A stretch of DNA of 64,000 bases from Onthophagus taurus (GCF_036711975.1 NC_091971.1:27101501-27165500), one strand, 5' to 3'. Positions 44,362 to 57,225 are shown, counted from the stretch's first letter. The notes: generated by a model not told the origin, from the letters alone. Program-made: numbers and translations.

Positions 44362-44480
44362 AATCTTAAAAAAAACCTTAACTAAACACTTAAATATACA
44401 CCCCAACGCATTCCAACACTTAACTAAACAAACAAATAATACGATAAAAAATCCTAAGCTTGCGAAATCCTCAAAAGTAC
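44362..44480 (-). repeat. Antisense fragment of the solo-LTR family seen at 16952
   Basis: In reverse complement it contains GGAATGCGTTGGGGTGTATA and TTTTTTATCG near AATTTCGCAAG, aligning with 17085-17185 of the solo LTR with moderate divergence. About 120 bp is recognisable. The neighbouring 44490-44639 could not be assigned. Confidence 0.7.
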
Positions 44481-44788
44481 GCTTGTCTCCATTATCTTAA
44501 TAGTGATTCTGAAATTGTAAGTATTTATAGTTATGTAATTAAGTATTTCTATTAATTATTCTTGAATATTGCATATAAAATAAATACACTCGTTCCGCGT
44601 TTTAAAGACCATTAAATAACATGTTGTGTAAACAACATTATTCGAAACAATTCATTTTCATTGTTAATTAACTGAGTAAATTCTAAACTCTTGCAAAACA
44701 TTTGATCCTTCGAGCCGGATCGGTTAAGCCGAATCGAGTTAATTAACATTAATTTTCATTTTTGTCAATAAAACCAGTTCGTTTCAAT

Positions 44789-47700
44789 ATGGCTCCTCCG
44801 AGCGAGCAAGCGGTTAAAGACTTGAACCCCGTGTTCGAACGACAAAACGAGTTGTATCACCAAATTTAGCGTTCGTTGGACAATTTTAAAAAACTAGCAA
44901 TAGTTAAAAGAACCCGCGGAAATATACAAAGTCGATTGGACCGTCTTGAGGTTAATTGGAATGAATTCAATAACTCGCATACATTATTGTCGAAATACAA
45001 ATCGGATTATAAGGATAAGAGTTATTTTTCGGATGACATATTCTTTACGTGCGAAGAAGAATACATAGAATCGAAAGGAGCCATGCTAGATTTTTTGAAT
45101 GATCTTTCTCTTCAAAATATTAACATTTCAACTTCAAAAAACATTCAATCTCAAGCGCACCATCTTCCTCAAATAAATTTACCGAAATTCAACGGAAAAT
45201 ATTGCAATTGGTCGCAGTTTAAAGATCTATTTATGTCCATGATTCACGATAACGATAACATTTCGGACGTGGAAAAACTCCATTACCTGAAAATGAGTTT
45301 GTCAGATGAACCATCTCAATTATTAAAGAATGTGGTAATTACAAATGATAACTTCTCTCGCGCTTGGCAAATGCTATTGGAACGTTATGAAAATAAAAGA
45401 TTATTGATTGACTCTCAATTAAACACGTTATTCAATTCTTGCTCATTAAAAAATGATTCTTCTCTTGAATTAAAACGATTGCTGGGAGAAGTTAAAGAAT
45501 CTCTTGGTGTTTTGGAAGCTTTAGGTTGCCCTATAAAACATTGGGATCATGTTCTTGTATACATGATTGTACGAAAGCTCGATGTTGACACGATAAAAGA
45601 TTGGGAAAAATCTTTAGCAAATAATCAAAATCCACCATCCTATGACGAACTTGAATTGTTTCTATTAGGACGACTTCATGCTCTGGAAACTATTGAACAA
45701 TTAGCTAATCGCAAAATTAATCAAAATTCAGCAACGTACAATAAAAATTCAAATGAAAAGTCTCTCAATGCATCTCCTTTCAAAAGCGCTTGTGTCCTCT
45801 GTCAAGCATCACATTATCTTTCTGGTTGTCAACAATATTTAACAAAAACGCCTAATCAGCGATTAGATTTCGTCGTTTCGCAGAATTTATGCTTCAATTG
45901 TCTTGGACCACATCTTCGTAAAAATTGTAGAATAAGTAAAAGATGTCGAATTTGTGAAAAACAGCATCATACTTCACTCCATGATTATAAACCATCAACA
46001 GATCATACAAATTCTCACTCTCAAAAGGATTCAAACAATCTTTCCATTCAACTCCAAGTAAACGCTCCAACTTTCACGCCAATTTCAACAACTTCCAGCC
46101 ATCTCATTCATTCACATCACGTCCACACTCCTGTGTTACTAGCCACTGCTCTGGTTGGAGTAACTTCTCATCTGGGCGAACGTCGTATAGTACGAGCTCT
46201 TATCGATCAGGGATCTGAAGTGAGTTTTATTTTGGAAGGATTGGTTCAACAATTAAAGTTACCTCGACATTCTAAAACCATACCCATTTCTGGAATTGGA
46301 TCCCAACAGACCAGTATTTCACACGAATCAGTACAAATACAATTATTTTCTAGAATAAACGAATCCTATACCTTTACGGAAGATGCATTAATATTATCTA
46401 AATTAACGGCATACCTGCCTCAAAGAAATACCGTCCCGTTAGATTTTGATCTTAGCGACATATTATTGGCTGGCCCAGATTTTACCTCATCTAAGAAAAT
46501 AGACTTAATTCTAGGAGTCGGCTTTTATTCTAAAATGATTCAAACGGGAATTCGTAAAAATCATGATGGCTCTTTGATGGCGCAACAAACTTCACTTGGA
46601 TGGATATTATCTGGAAGTTTCTCATCGTCTCCTGAAGAATTAAAGGCTTACGGTTTTCAATGTTCTATAGATTACGAATTTCTTGATCTGATGCAAAGGT
46701 TCTGGAAACAAGAAGAAAATTTATGTAACTTACCACCGTGCCTTTCACCAGAAGAGGTTAAATGTGAGGAACATTTTGCAAAAACTTACTCTCGTAATTC
46801 GAACGGACGCTTTATCGTTCGCCTTCCATTTAGCAAATCGCCCCAAGAATTGGGAAATTTATACACAGCAGCGCTACAAATGTTTAAGAGAATGGAATTA
46901 CGTTTTGCAAGACATGAGAACTTAAAAAAAGAATATAGTAAGTTCATGAATGAATATTTATTGCTAAATCACATGCATTTAATTCCATTTCCATCACTTG
47001 AAATTCCACATTATTTTCTGCCACATCACGTAATCCGTGAAAGTAGCTCCACTACAAAATTGAGAGTTGTATTCAACGGGTCACAAAAAACAACAACAGT
47101 TGTGTCTTTAAACGATTGTTTATTTACTGGCCCAAAATTACAAACTGAACTCGTTGATGTTTTGCTGCGTTGGAGACGTTATCCAATTGTTTTTGCATCT
47201 GACTTAGAGAAGATGTATAGACCAATTCGTGTACATCAAGATGATTTACCATTCCAATAAATTATTTGGAGAGAAAATTCATCACAGCCAATTCAAGTAT
47301 GTCAACTTTCAACTGTTACTTATGGTCTCTCTAGCGCTCCATATTTAGCTCTTAGATGCTTACGTCAGCTCGCTGATGATAACTCAGAAAACCTTCCTCA
47401 AGGCTCAGAAATCCTTAAATTGAATACATATGTGGATGATATCTTCTCTGGAGCAAATAGCATAGACAAAGTTCACGAAATAATCTTCGAGCTCAATAAA
47501 ATTCTAAAATTAGCTGGTTTCACTGCAAGGAAGTGGGTTTCAAATCATCAAGATGCTCTTGTTCATTTACCTTTAGATGTATTATCTAGTGCCCATACTT
47601 ATTCAGTTGAAGAAGATAATAAACTACGCGCCTTGGGTTTATTATGGAATAACATTGAAGATCAGTTTTTATTCGTGTGTCGCGCTTTTTATAACATGTC

Positions 47701-50005
47701 CAAATCGACAACCAAACGTGAAGTTCTGTCTTTTATTGTTCGTTTATTCGACCCTCTCGGTTGGCTTTCTCCATTGACAATTATTGCAAAAATTTTTATG
47801 CAACAACTATGGGTGCAACATCTCGATTGGGATGAGAATCTCCCTAATAATCTGGAAGAAAAGTGGCAGACATTCATAAAAAGTTATAATCAAATTCCGA
47901 CAATTCATGTACCTAGATGGCTTGGGACTTCCGATAGAACTGAATTAATCGAAGTTCATGGGTTTTCTGACGCTTCCTTCGACGCGTACGGGGCAGTCGT
48001 ATATCTTCGCGTTTTAACAAATAAAGAAGTGCGCGTTTCGTTACTAATTTCAAAATCAAAAGTGTCGCCTCTAAAACGCGTTACCATTCCCCGTCTCGAA
48101 CTATGTGCGGCAGTTCTGCTTACTCGTTTAATTAAACGTGTTTAAAACGTGTTAAATCTCTCAGACTGTCCGGTGCACTTGTGGACTGATTCAACAGTGG
48201 TTCTTGCATGGATTAAAAGTCATCCATCTCGATGGAAAGACTACATAAGAAATAGAGTCACAGAGATTCACGAGTTGGTCAACGTTCAATGGCATCACGT
48301 ACCAAGTGGTGACAACCCAGCGGATTTGGTTTCTCGAGGTGTTTCCGTGGCCAAATTACAAGAAAATTCTCTTTGGTGGGTTGGACCTTCATGGCTTGTC
48401 GCATCTCCCTCTGAGTGGCCATCAATTCATCTCAATTCTTCTGATGAGACTGATCTGGAAAGAAGACTGAAAAGTTCAAATATTTCAACTAAAACTGATG
48501 ATGGTTGGGACCTAAAACATCGCTATTCTTCCCTGAGAAGGCTGCTTCGTATCACCGCGTGGTGTATGAGAATTTTTAAAAGAAATAATCTTTATTCTCA
48601 TGTTTCAGACGTTCTATCTCCTGCCGAAATTAATAATGCTCTAATGTTTTGGGTTCGAGAGAGTCAGCAGCTTCAATTTTCCGAAGAAATTACCTTATTA
48701 TCGTCAAAAAGAGTCATTCCAAAATCAAGTTCCCTCTTCCGACTGTCTCCGTTCATTGATGGGTTTAATGGGTTTCTCCGAATAACTGGACGTCTCAAAT
48801 TCGCCAACTTGGAATATGATGAAAAACATCCTATTATCATCCCCAAGCTGTCAGTTATCACAAGTCTCATCATTGATCATCACCATAAATCTACACTTCA
48901 TGGAGGTACACCTTACCTTGTCTTCAATCCGACGACGATTTTGGGTGGTTGGTGGTCGTGTTCCTGTCCGTTCTTATATCAATAGATGTATGGTGTGTGC
49001 GAAACATAAAGTTATAACCAGCCAACAACTAATGGGACAGCTTCCTCCTGCCCGAGTGAATCAATCCCGACCATTTTTACACTCTGGCGTCGATTATGCA
49101 GGACCATTTCAATTACGAATAATGAGAGGACGAGGTGGTAAACTCTACAAGGGTTATTTGATCATTTTCATTTGTTTAAGTACATCAGCGGTTCACCTGG
49201 ACGTCGTTACCGATTATACCACTGATGGATTTCTTGCCGCCTACAAAAGATTCACCGGCCGTAGAGGAATATGTGAATGCCTCTATAGTGATTGTGGTAC
49301 AAACCTGATCGGAGCCGATAGAGAACTTCGAGCTCTTTTCAATAAATCTTCCAATGAATGGAAACATCTAGCGAACATTCTAAGCAACGATGGTACAAAC
49401 TGGAAGTTTAATCCGCCTTCAGCGCCTCACTTTGGCGGAAAATGGGAAGGAAATATCAGAATTGTTAAAAGTCACTTAAAGAAAATCATTGGTTCTACTA
49501 CACTCACGTATGAAGAATTCGTTACTGTCTTAGTTCAAATTGAAGCCGTTATGAATCACGGCCTCTCTGCGCAGTTTCCAATGATCCTCTTAATTACGAT
49601 GTATTTACACCCGGTCACTGTTTGATTGGAAGTTCTCTAGCCGTTGTACCTGAACCATCTCTTCTTGATTTAAAAACCTCTCGTCTCTCCAGATGGCAAC
49701 ATCTAAGACAAATGATTGAAAGTTTTTGGAAACATTGGTCCGTTTATTACCTCCAATCTATACAAAACGCCAGTAAGTGGTTCGAAGCCAAGAATATTCC
49801 ACAGTTAGGACGGTTAGTCTTAATTAAAGATGAACGTCTTCCTCCTTCGAAATGGGCTATTGCGCGAATAACAGAAATGCACTCTGGTCCTGATGGTCGC
49901 ATAAGAGTTGTAACTTTACGAACACCAACAACGACACTCACGCGGCCCATAACAAAAATTTGTTTATTACCGGAAGTTGAAACCGATGACAGCGATACTC
50001 AATAA
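44789..50005 (+). pseudogene. BEL/Pao gag-protease-RT-RNaseH-integrase polyprotein, three stops and two frameshifts
   Basis: ATG at 44789 with TAG at 44867; the frame reopens to 47260. Gag (DUF1759 region near 45170-45690), zinc knuckles CVLCQASHYLSGC and LCFNCLGPHLRKNC (45790-45990), protease ALIDQGSEVSFI (46196), RT with KLRVVFNGSQK and SDLEKMYRPIRVH, TAA at 47258, then the same frame with NTYVDDIFSG (47423). RNase H FSDASFDAYGAVVY and, after TAA at 48143, LWTDSTVVLAWI. Integrase zinc region CMVCAKHK, catalytic positions in HSGVDYAGPF, YSDCGTNLIGAD and FGGKWEGNIR, with frameshifts near 48915 and 49590. The C-terminal part ends at 50005. Damage is light for 5.2 kb. Confidence 0.93.
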
Positions 50006-50102
50006 GTACCAATAAGCACGTTTCGATTGATCGATTTTGTTTTGTAATTAAGAATTTCACTCATGTTTTTTGTGTTGCCTATATTTAGGCAAGGGGGCGA
50101 AA

Positions 50103-50413
50103 TGTTAAAAATGTTAATTAACTCTTTAATTTAAATAATTTTATTCGTCTTAAAAAACATTTGTATCTAGTTACCTCTCGTTCAATTAAAATAAAAAAAA
50201 ACATCTGTCAAAAATATAAAAGTGCGTCATCTCATTTTTCGTTTTTCTCAAGTAACTTCTTCAGATCGCCTCATATAAAGTTTATTCAGTGATAATGCTT
50301 CAAATAATGAAAAGTAAGACTATTTTTATCTAATTCAATGACATTTTATTTTATTCGAAACAATTCATTTTCATTGTTTATTAACTGAGTAAATTCTAAA
50401 CTCTTGCAAAACA
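50103..50413 (+). repeat. 3' LTR of the BEL/Pao element
   Basis: Starts TGTTAAAAATGTTAATTAAC after the polypurine tract and ends GCAAAACA. TATAAAG near 50274 and AAAATATAAAAGTG near 50211 are TATA-like. It abuts, without spacer, the integrase of the opposite-strand BEL/Pao element. Confidence 0.85.
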
Positions 50414-53056
50414 GTTGTACTACCAACTATTTTCTTCAAATGATTCTTTACACTCTTGATGTTGGATTCCCATTTTCCTCCAAAATGGGGTGCTGACGGA
50501 GGATTGAATTTCCATGCTGTCCCATCGTCAGCAAGAAGTTGAGCGAGTGCCCTCCATTCCTTGTTTGCAGCTGAAAATAAATTACGAAGCTCCCGATCTG
50601 CTCCCACCAGGTTAGTACCACAGTCACTGTAAATACATTTGCATAATCCTCTTCTACCAGTGAACCGTTTATAGGCTGCGATAAAACCACTGGTAGAGTA
50701 ATCGGTAGCAACTTCCAAATGAATGGCAGATGTGCTTAAACAAACAAAAAGAATTAAGTACCCCTTGTAGAATCTCCCCCCTCTTCCGCGGATCGTACGA
50801 AGTTGAAAAGGACCAGCATAATCCACTCCAGAATGAAGAAATGGTCGTGAAGGTGTAACTCGCGGTGGTGGAAGCTGACCCATTAATTGTTGACTTGTAA
50901 TAGCTCGTTGTTTTTCGCACTGCATGCATCGATGTATGAATGATCGTATCGAAACCTCCAATAATCCAGAATCTTCGTCTAAGGAAAGAAGTGGTCAACT
51001 GCGTGCCCCCATGCAATGTAATTTGATGATAATGTTCAATAATTAAAGATGCTAATCTGGTATTCTTTGGAATGATTAGAGGGTGCTTCTCATCCCAATC
51101 AAGATTGGAAAAGCGTAGACGTCCAGTCAAACGTAGTAACCCATCACCATCCAAAAATGGGATCAGCCTGAATAGGGAACTACTCCGTGGAATGGCCCGT
51201 TTTAATGAAAGTAGCTTGATTTCTTCACAAAAGTGAAGTTGCTGAGATTTACGTACCCAAAACAACAGAGCTTGATTTAATTCAACAGGTGACAAAACAT
51301 CTGGAACACAAGAACTTTTATGAAATTGAAATATTCGTCTACACCAAGCCGTGATACGGATTAATTTAGTTAAGCATGAATATTTGTATTTTAAATCCCA
51401 ACCATCCTCTTCCTTGGAAACGATGTTGGAATTGAGAGGTCTCATCTCCCGATTGACTCCTTCTTCCGGAAGTGGGTCAACAGAAGGCCACATGGATGAT
51501 GGAGAACTAAGCCAAACCGGTCCTGACCACCATAACGAATCGCTTTGCATCCTGGACAAAGATGCACCTCGAGAAACCAAATCAGCAGGATTTTCAGCAC
51601 TTGGTACATAATGCCAGTGAGCACCAGAAAGTTCTTATATTTCAATCACGCGGTTTTGAACGAATTCTTTCCACTTTGAAGGTTGATTTCGAATCCAAGC
51701 TAAGACCACAGTGGAATCGGTCCATAAATGAACAGTATATTTTGAAAAGTCTAAGACACTCCGAATCCGATTTATTAACCGAGTAAGTAACACTGCGGCG
51801 CTCAGCTCGAGTCGCGGTATTTTCATACGCTTGAGTGGAGATACTTTTGATTTAGATATTAACAAAGATACACGGATCTTTTTACTAGTGAACACCCGCA
51901 CATACACTACCGCACCGTACGCACTTGATGAAGCGTCCGCGAACCAGTGCAATTCAATGAGGTTAGTTGCACGTGAAAGTCCGAGCCACCGAGGTATTTT
52001 TATAGTATTGACTTGATCAAAATTCGCGACGAATAAAGTCCACCGATTTTCGAGATCACTGGGTAAAGCATCATCCCTGTCGATTTGACGTGTCCAAAGG
52101 TCCTGCATTATGATTTTCGCGGTTATAATAAGCGGAGAGAGCCACCCGACGGGGTCAAAGAGACGCGCGATAAATGATAATACTTCACGCTTAGTAATGG
52201 TTTTGGTATTTTCTAAATATGATTGACTTTTAAAAATAAAACAATCCTCGCGATTATTCCATAACAAACCAAGAGCTCGGGTTGATGTTTCCTCAACATT
52301 CCAGGTGAAGGACGTTGATATTAGCTCTTCTGAGACATGGTTGAGAATATCTGGATGATTAGACATCCACTTTTTTGCTTTAAAGCCGCCCGCCATCAAT
52401 ACTTGGTTTAACTGAAAAATGACTTCTTGAATTTCGTCAAGATTGTCTGCGCCAGACAAAATGTCATCAACATATGTATTTTTACGAATAACAGTAGAAC
52501 CTAATAGTTGCGTTTCACTGTGTTCTTCAGCTAGCTTGTTTAGACACCGTATTGCCAAGTAAGGAGCGCATGCTAAACCGTACGTTACCGTTGATAACTG
52601 GTATATTTGAATTGGATTTGATGGATCTTCTCTGCAAAGTATTCTTTGATAACTACAGTCATCAGGATGTACCCTTATCTGGCGGTACATCTTCTCTAGA
52701 TCGCAAGAAAATACCATTGCATAACATCTCCAACGAAGAATAATATCCAACAGTTCTGTTTGAAGCTTTGGACCAGTGTAAAGACAATCATTCAATGAGA
52801 TGTTATTGGAAGTTTTTTGTGATCCATTAAAAACAACTCTTAATTTAGTCGTTGTACTGCTTTCACGAATCACTCCATGATGGGGAAGATAATAAGTGGA
52901 GTAAATCGACGGTAATGGAATGAGAATCATGTGATCGAGTTTGAGATATTCAGACATGAATTTTATATATTCAGTTTTGAAATTGAGATTTTTTGCGAAG
53001 CGCATTTCTAAGTTGTGGCACTTCTTTTTAAACAAGCAAAAGGGCAAACAAAACAC
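50414..53056 (-). pseudogene. Second BEL/Pao pol (RT to integrase), opposite strand, truncated both sides
   Basis: A close relative of the neighbouring element. RT begins near 52995 (MRFAKNLNFKTEYIKFM) with KLRVVFNGSQKTSN, SCDLEKMYRQIRVHPDD and NTYVDDILSGADN; RNase H FADASSSAYGAVVY and LWTDSTVVLAWI; an in-frame TAA (about 51637) then HYVPSAENPADLVSRG. A one-base frameshift near 50965 separates LRRRFWIIGG from VSIRSFIHRCMQC. The integrase core retains GVDYAGPF, YSDCGTNLVGAD and FGGKWESNIK and stops at KKIVGSTT where the other element's LTR begins. Gag, protease and LTRs are missing. Confidence 0.93.
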
Positions 53057-53304
53057 CAGACGATGTCAAGGTTACGTAAAGGTTTACTTACCTCAGCTAG
53101 CCTTTAGATAGTGGAGACGGCGTGGATTTAAAGTAATATTCAAAGATGTTAATGGGCGCCACGGACTTATATAAAACCTTTACGAACGTACTTGACCACA
53201 CCCTAATCAAGTCCGAACTTAGAGTTACAGAAAGGAATGAGAACAAATAACCAACAACCACATTTGGAACTGAAGAAAGAGTATCTATATTATATGTAAT
53301 CGTA
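53057..53304. other. Spacer with a TATA box, possible LTR fragment
   Basis: No coding frame. CTTATATAAAACC near 53164 is TATA-like. Sequence on the far side of the foldback (from 60690) would have been contiguous with it before that insertion. Confidence 0.35.
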
Positions 53305-53351
53305 GAAAAACATACGATTGTGAAGTTAGCCATAGATTCTAGCCATAGATT

Positions 53352-53985
53352 TAAAAATCGAAAAATGACCGATTTTTGCAACTCGAAACGCAAATTAAAA
53401 TTCATATTTGAGTTTAGCACTCTTAGAATAACCCGTATACAAAAATTTACGGGGGGGTGTTTTCATTTAAGGGAGTAAAAAAATCCCAAAGTTGTGAACA
53501 TTGCGTGCGCGCGTATACTGTTCGACCAAAATCGAAAAATGACTAATTTCTGCAACTCGAAACGCAAATTAAAATTCATATTTGTGTTTAACGGTCTTAG
53601 AATAACCCGTATACAAAAATTTACGGGGGGGTGTTTTCATTTAAGGGAGTAAAAAAATCCCAAAGTTGTGAACATTGCGTGCGCGCGTATACTGTTCGAC
53701 CAAAATCGAAAAATGACTAATTTCTGCAACTCGAAACGCAAATTAAAATTTATATTTGAGTTTAGCGGTCTTAGAATAACTCGTATACAAAAATTTACGG
53801 GGGGGTGTTTTCATTTAAGGGAGTAAAAAAATCCCAAAGTTGTGAACATTGCGTGCGCGCGTATTCTGTTCGACCAAAATCGAAAAATTACTAATTTCTG
53901 CAACTCGAAACGCAAATTAAAATTCATATTTGAGTTTAGCGATCTTAGAACAACCCCTATACAAAAATTTATGGGGGGGTAATTG
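53352..53985 (-). repeat. Left array of 174-bp tandem repeats
   Basis: The word AAAATCGAAAAAT recurs at 53354, 53528, 53702 and 53876, exactly 174 bases apart. Each unit contains CGTATACAAAAATTTACGGG and a GCGTGCGCGCGTATAC segment. The last unit decays into GGGGGGGTAATTG. Confidence 0.95.
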
Positions 53986-54017
53986 TAATTAACGTTTTTA
54001 AAACATATGCTTCGTTT

Positions 54018-56773
54018 ACTGGTGTGAAGTTATCCATAAATCCCAGCAATAAATTTAAAACATTAATAATTCCGTAACCAATACGATTTGGGTAACCAAA
54101 TTTCACACACAGGTCACTCTTACCCTCAAGAACAGCTAACCACCCCCATTTGGTAAAAAAAAATTTTTTCAACCCTCACCCCCGAAAAAGGGATGTTTTC
54201 GCCCTGATGGGCACCTTCGAATTAAACGAAATTCTACCACATAATAGAACACACTTCTAAGTATTTCTATCAATTTTCAAAACACCGTAAGCCCTAACGG
54301 TTTTCGAGAAAAAAAATCAGTATTATAAACCGCGGATGGGACTTTAGGGGTAAATTTGACCCCGATGGGCACCTCCAAAATTGATGAAATTTTAGGATAA
54401 TTTAGAGGATGCCTTTACCAATTGAAATCAACCATCCAAACACCGTAAGGTATAACGGTTTCCGAGAAAAAAAATTTGTTATTAGACGCTATAAGTATAC
54501 ACCGCGGCGCGGACTTTGGGGGTGAATTTGACCTCGTTGGGCACCTCCAAAATTGATGAAATTTTAGGATGATTTAGAGGATGCCTTTAGCAATTGAAAT
54601 CAACCATCCAAACACCGTAGGGTATAACGGTTTCCGAGAAAAAAAATTGGTTATTAGACGCTATAAGTATACACCGCGGCGCGGACTTTGGGGGTGAATT
54701 TGACCCCGTTGGGCACCTCCAAAATTGATGAAATTTTAGGATGACTTAGAGGATGCCTTTAGCAATTGAAATCAACCATCCAAACACCGTAAGGTATAAC
54801 GGTTTCCGAGAAAAAAAATTTGTTATTAGATACTATAGGTATACAGCGCGGCGCGGACTTTGGGGGTGAATTTGACCCCGTTGGGCACCTCCAAAATTGA
54901 TGAAATTTTAGGATGATTTAGAGGATGCCTTTAGCGATTTAAATCGACCGTCAAAACACCGACCACGGCTTCAGAGAAACAATTTTGTTATTAAATTGTA
55001 CACGTATCTAGAGCAGATAGTAGGTGCCTTTAGCGATTTTAATAGATTATGAAAACTGCGAAACTCTTAATATTTCATGGAAAAAATAAATTTTGTTAAG
55101 AAAGGCATTTTGTAATTTTATGGGCTTTCAGTCGTTACTGGCAAAGGGTAAGAACTCCGCCACGTGCAGTTACAAAAGGCGCAGGTATTAAGGAAAAAAT
55201 ATGTCCATATTTTCTGCATTATAAGTGCATTCCGGGAAAATAGTTGCCGACTTATTCGGTGTTGTTTTAAAGCGTCATACACATTTTTTAGATTTTGCCA
55301 GAAGAGTGAGGAGTAAACTTATAATATATAAAGATTCCTCAGCTATTGCAGAGATCAGCTGTTCTAGTTATCTCTTGTTAAAACCAGTGACCAGTGAATA
55401 TGTCGACGAAATTACTGTTTTTGGGCGATAGTAATTTTTGTCGAATGCTACGTACTAGAAGTAACTACAAAGTAAGTATTTGTTCTAACAGATGTGAAAT
55501 TAATTCCTACTAATGGTATATATTTTAGGACGACAATCAAAACAGTCAAGCAACGGAAAATATTTCCTCGACTTAGCAGTAGGCGGTCAAATAATACTAA
55601 AACTTTTGAGGCGCGCAAAGTGTATTCCAAAAACATGTTCCCCTTGGTTTTGTGGAGATATTGTTGAACGTCATATCGTTATAATGATAAGAACTAAAGA
55701 TATACTCCATAAAAGATCACCATCCCAACTGAAGTCCCAATATTGTCACCTCTTCCGCTTCCTTCTTTCCTTAAATCCTAAAGGAATAAAAAATTTGCAC
55801 AATTCCTCCCTGCAAAAACTTCGAGTCTGTGAACGTAAGATATTATAACTTCTATGTCATGCTATAAATAAATACTCTCCATGCCTTTATAGGAAATCAA
55901 TCATTACATTCGACGGTTTTGTGCTGAAAAGCAAATCAATTGTACCGACATTGAAGCAATTGTTAACAGAACCATGATGGAAGGGTAACAAAACGTAAAA
56001 ATGTTTCTTTTCTTAAGTATTTAATACAAATTTCTACACAGGGATGGCATTTACTTAAATGAACAAGGGTTGGAAACGGCCTGGAACGCGGTAGCAAGTA
56101 ATTATAATCATATTCTCAATCCATTACAAAATTTAATTATAAGTAAAACAGACCATTAATATAATAAATTTCTTTCTCTATCAAAAGTTTTTTTTCTATC
56201 AAAAGTCCACCCTCCAAATCATCCTAAAATTTCATCAATTTTGGAGGTGCCCAACGGGGTCAAATTCACCCCCAAAGTCCGCGCCGCGCTGTATACCTAT
56301 AGGGTCTAATAACAAATTTTTTTTCTCGGAAACCGTTATACCTTACGGTGTTTGGATGGTTGATTTCAATTGGTAAAGGCATCCTCTAAATCATCCTAAA
56401 ATTTCATCAATTTTGGAGGTGCCCAACGGGGTCAAATTCACCCCTAAAGTCCCATCCGCGGTTTATAAGACTGATTTTTTTTCTCGAAAACCGTTAGGGC
56501 TTACGGTGTTTTGAAAATTAATAAAAATACTTAGAAGTGTGTTCTATTATGTGGTAGAATTTCGTTTAATTCGAAGGTGCCCATCAGGGCGAAAACATCC
56601 CTTTTTCGGGGGTGAGGGTTGAAAAATTTTTTTTTTACCAAATGGGGGTAGTTAGCTGTTCTTGAGGGTAAGAGTGACCTGTGTGTGAAATTTGGTTATC
56701 CAAATCGTATTGGTTACGGAATTATTATTGTTTTAAGTTTATTGCTGGGATTTATGGATAACTTCACACCAGT
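54018..56773. mobile_element. Inner foldback, 172-bp repeats in arms, own 9-bp target duplication
   Basis: The termini are ACTGGTGTGAAGTTATCC and its reverse complement. GCTTCGTTT flanks both ends (54009-54017 and 56774-56782). The left arm (to about 55000) includes about four 172-bp units (TTGATGAAATTTTAGGA at 54381, 54553, 54725 and 54897); the right arm (about 56205-56773) has fewer than two. Terminal sequence resembles that of the outer element (TGTGAAGTTA then CCATA), so the two are related families. The loop (about 55060-56200) carries an intron-containing gene remnant. Confidence 0.9.
55400..56159 (+). pseudogene. SGNH-hydrolase-like gene remnant, multi-exon, in the inner foldback loop
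   Basis: Exon 1 (55400-55471) MSTKLLFLGDSNFCRML holds a GDS block, followed by donor GTAAGT. Exon 2 (from 55529, after TATTTTAG) reads YFLDLAVGGQIILKLL and IVIMIRTKDILHKRSP, like the Gly block and a degenerate GxND block, and may end at a GTAAGA donor near 55838. Exon 3 (55893-55984) and exon 4 (56042-56159) join in frame across a GT...CAG intron to give EGDGIYLNEQGLETAW, like the final D..HLN.G block with His replaced. Phases between exons 1-2 and 2-3 do not match, so indels are likely. SGNH enzymes are esterases/lipases; two expected catalytic positions are altered here. Family call is from motif order only. Confidence 0.45.
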
Positions 56774-56819
56774 GCTTCGTTTTTGATTTTTTCTATTTAT
56801 TCATCCTTAGAGTTGACTT

Positions 56820-57225
56820 GTGTAAACATAGGGTGTATGTTAGGTGTATGTTCTTTCATGTGGCCCCACACATAAAAATCAAGGGGCGTCAAATCAAGAC
56901 TCCTTGCAGGCTATGGAATTAGATCTCCTCTCCCAATCCAACCATTAGGAAACATTTCATTTAATGAATTTTCAACATTTTGGGAATAGTGTGCAAGGCA
57001 TTCATCTGGAAAGCCACATTACATCTGTTTTCTAAAGGTACATGGTCAAGCAGGTCTATTAAATTGTTATGTAAAAATTCATTGTATGCTGCGCTAGTTA
57101 AACCATCCGGTAAAAAATAAGGACCAATTAAATTATTTCCAATGAGCCCCATCCACAAGTTTACGCAAAATTTTCTTTGATTGTTCATTTCCCTTGTTAG
57201 ATGCGGATTTTGAATACGGTGAAAA
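56820..57225 (-). pseudogene. Tc1/mariner-group transposase C-terminal fragment
   Basis: Minus strand: NPHLTREMNNQRKFCVNLWM then GLIGNNLIGPYFLPDGL, a LLDHVPLENRCNVAFQ block where the second catalytic Asp should follow (Asn here), and, after a frame change, GWIGRGDLIP with a stop, then LDLTPLDFYVWGHMKEH carrying the third acidic residue. The order is that of the catalytic domain of insect mariner-like enzymes. N-terminal half and terminal repeats missing. It sits in the outer foldback's loop next to the inner foldback's insertion site. Confidence 0.8.

Larger units (their letters stand above)
44640..50413 (+). mobile_element. BEL/Pao retrotransposon, nearly full-length, 5' LTR truncated
   Basis: Only the last ~61 bp of the 5' LTR (44640-44700, ending TTGCAAAACA) is present; the same sequence ends the 3' LTR (50103-50413). 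Primer-binding-type TTTGATCCTTCGAGCCGG follows at 44701. A polypurine tract AGGCAAGGGGGCGAAA ends at 50102. Coding capacity is gag through integrase in one polyprotein with several breaks. Confidence 0.9.

Noticed and set aside
47258-47260. In-frame stop in BEL/Pao as programmed readthrough
   Set aside because: The sister element at 50414-53056 has sense codons at the same place, so a simple mutation is more likely.
53352-53985. Regular repeat spacing might suggest a CRISPR array
   Set aside because: Whole 174-bp units repeat with no unique spacers, in a eukaryotic transposon context, as inverted arms of a foldback.
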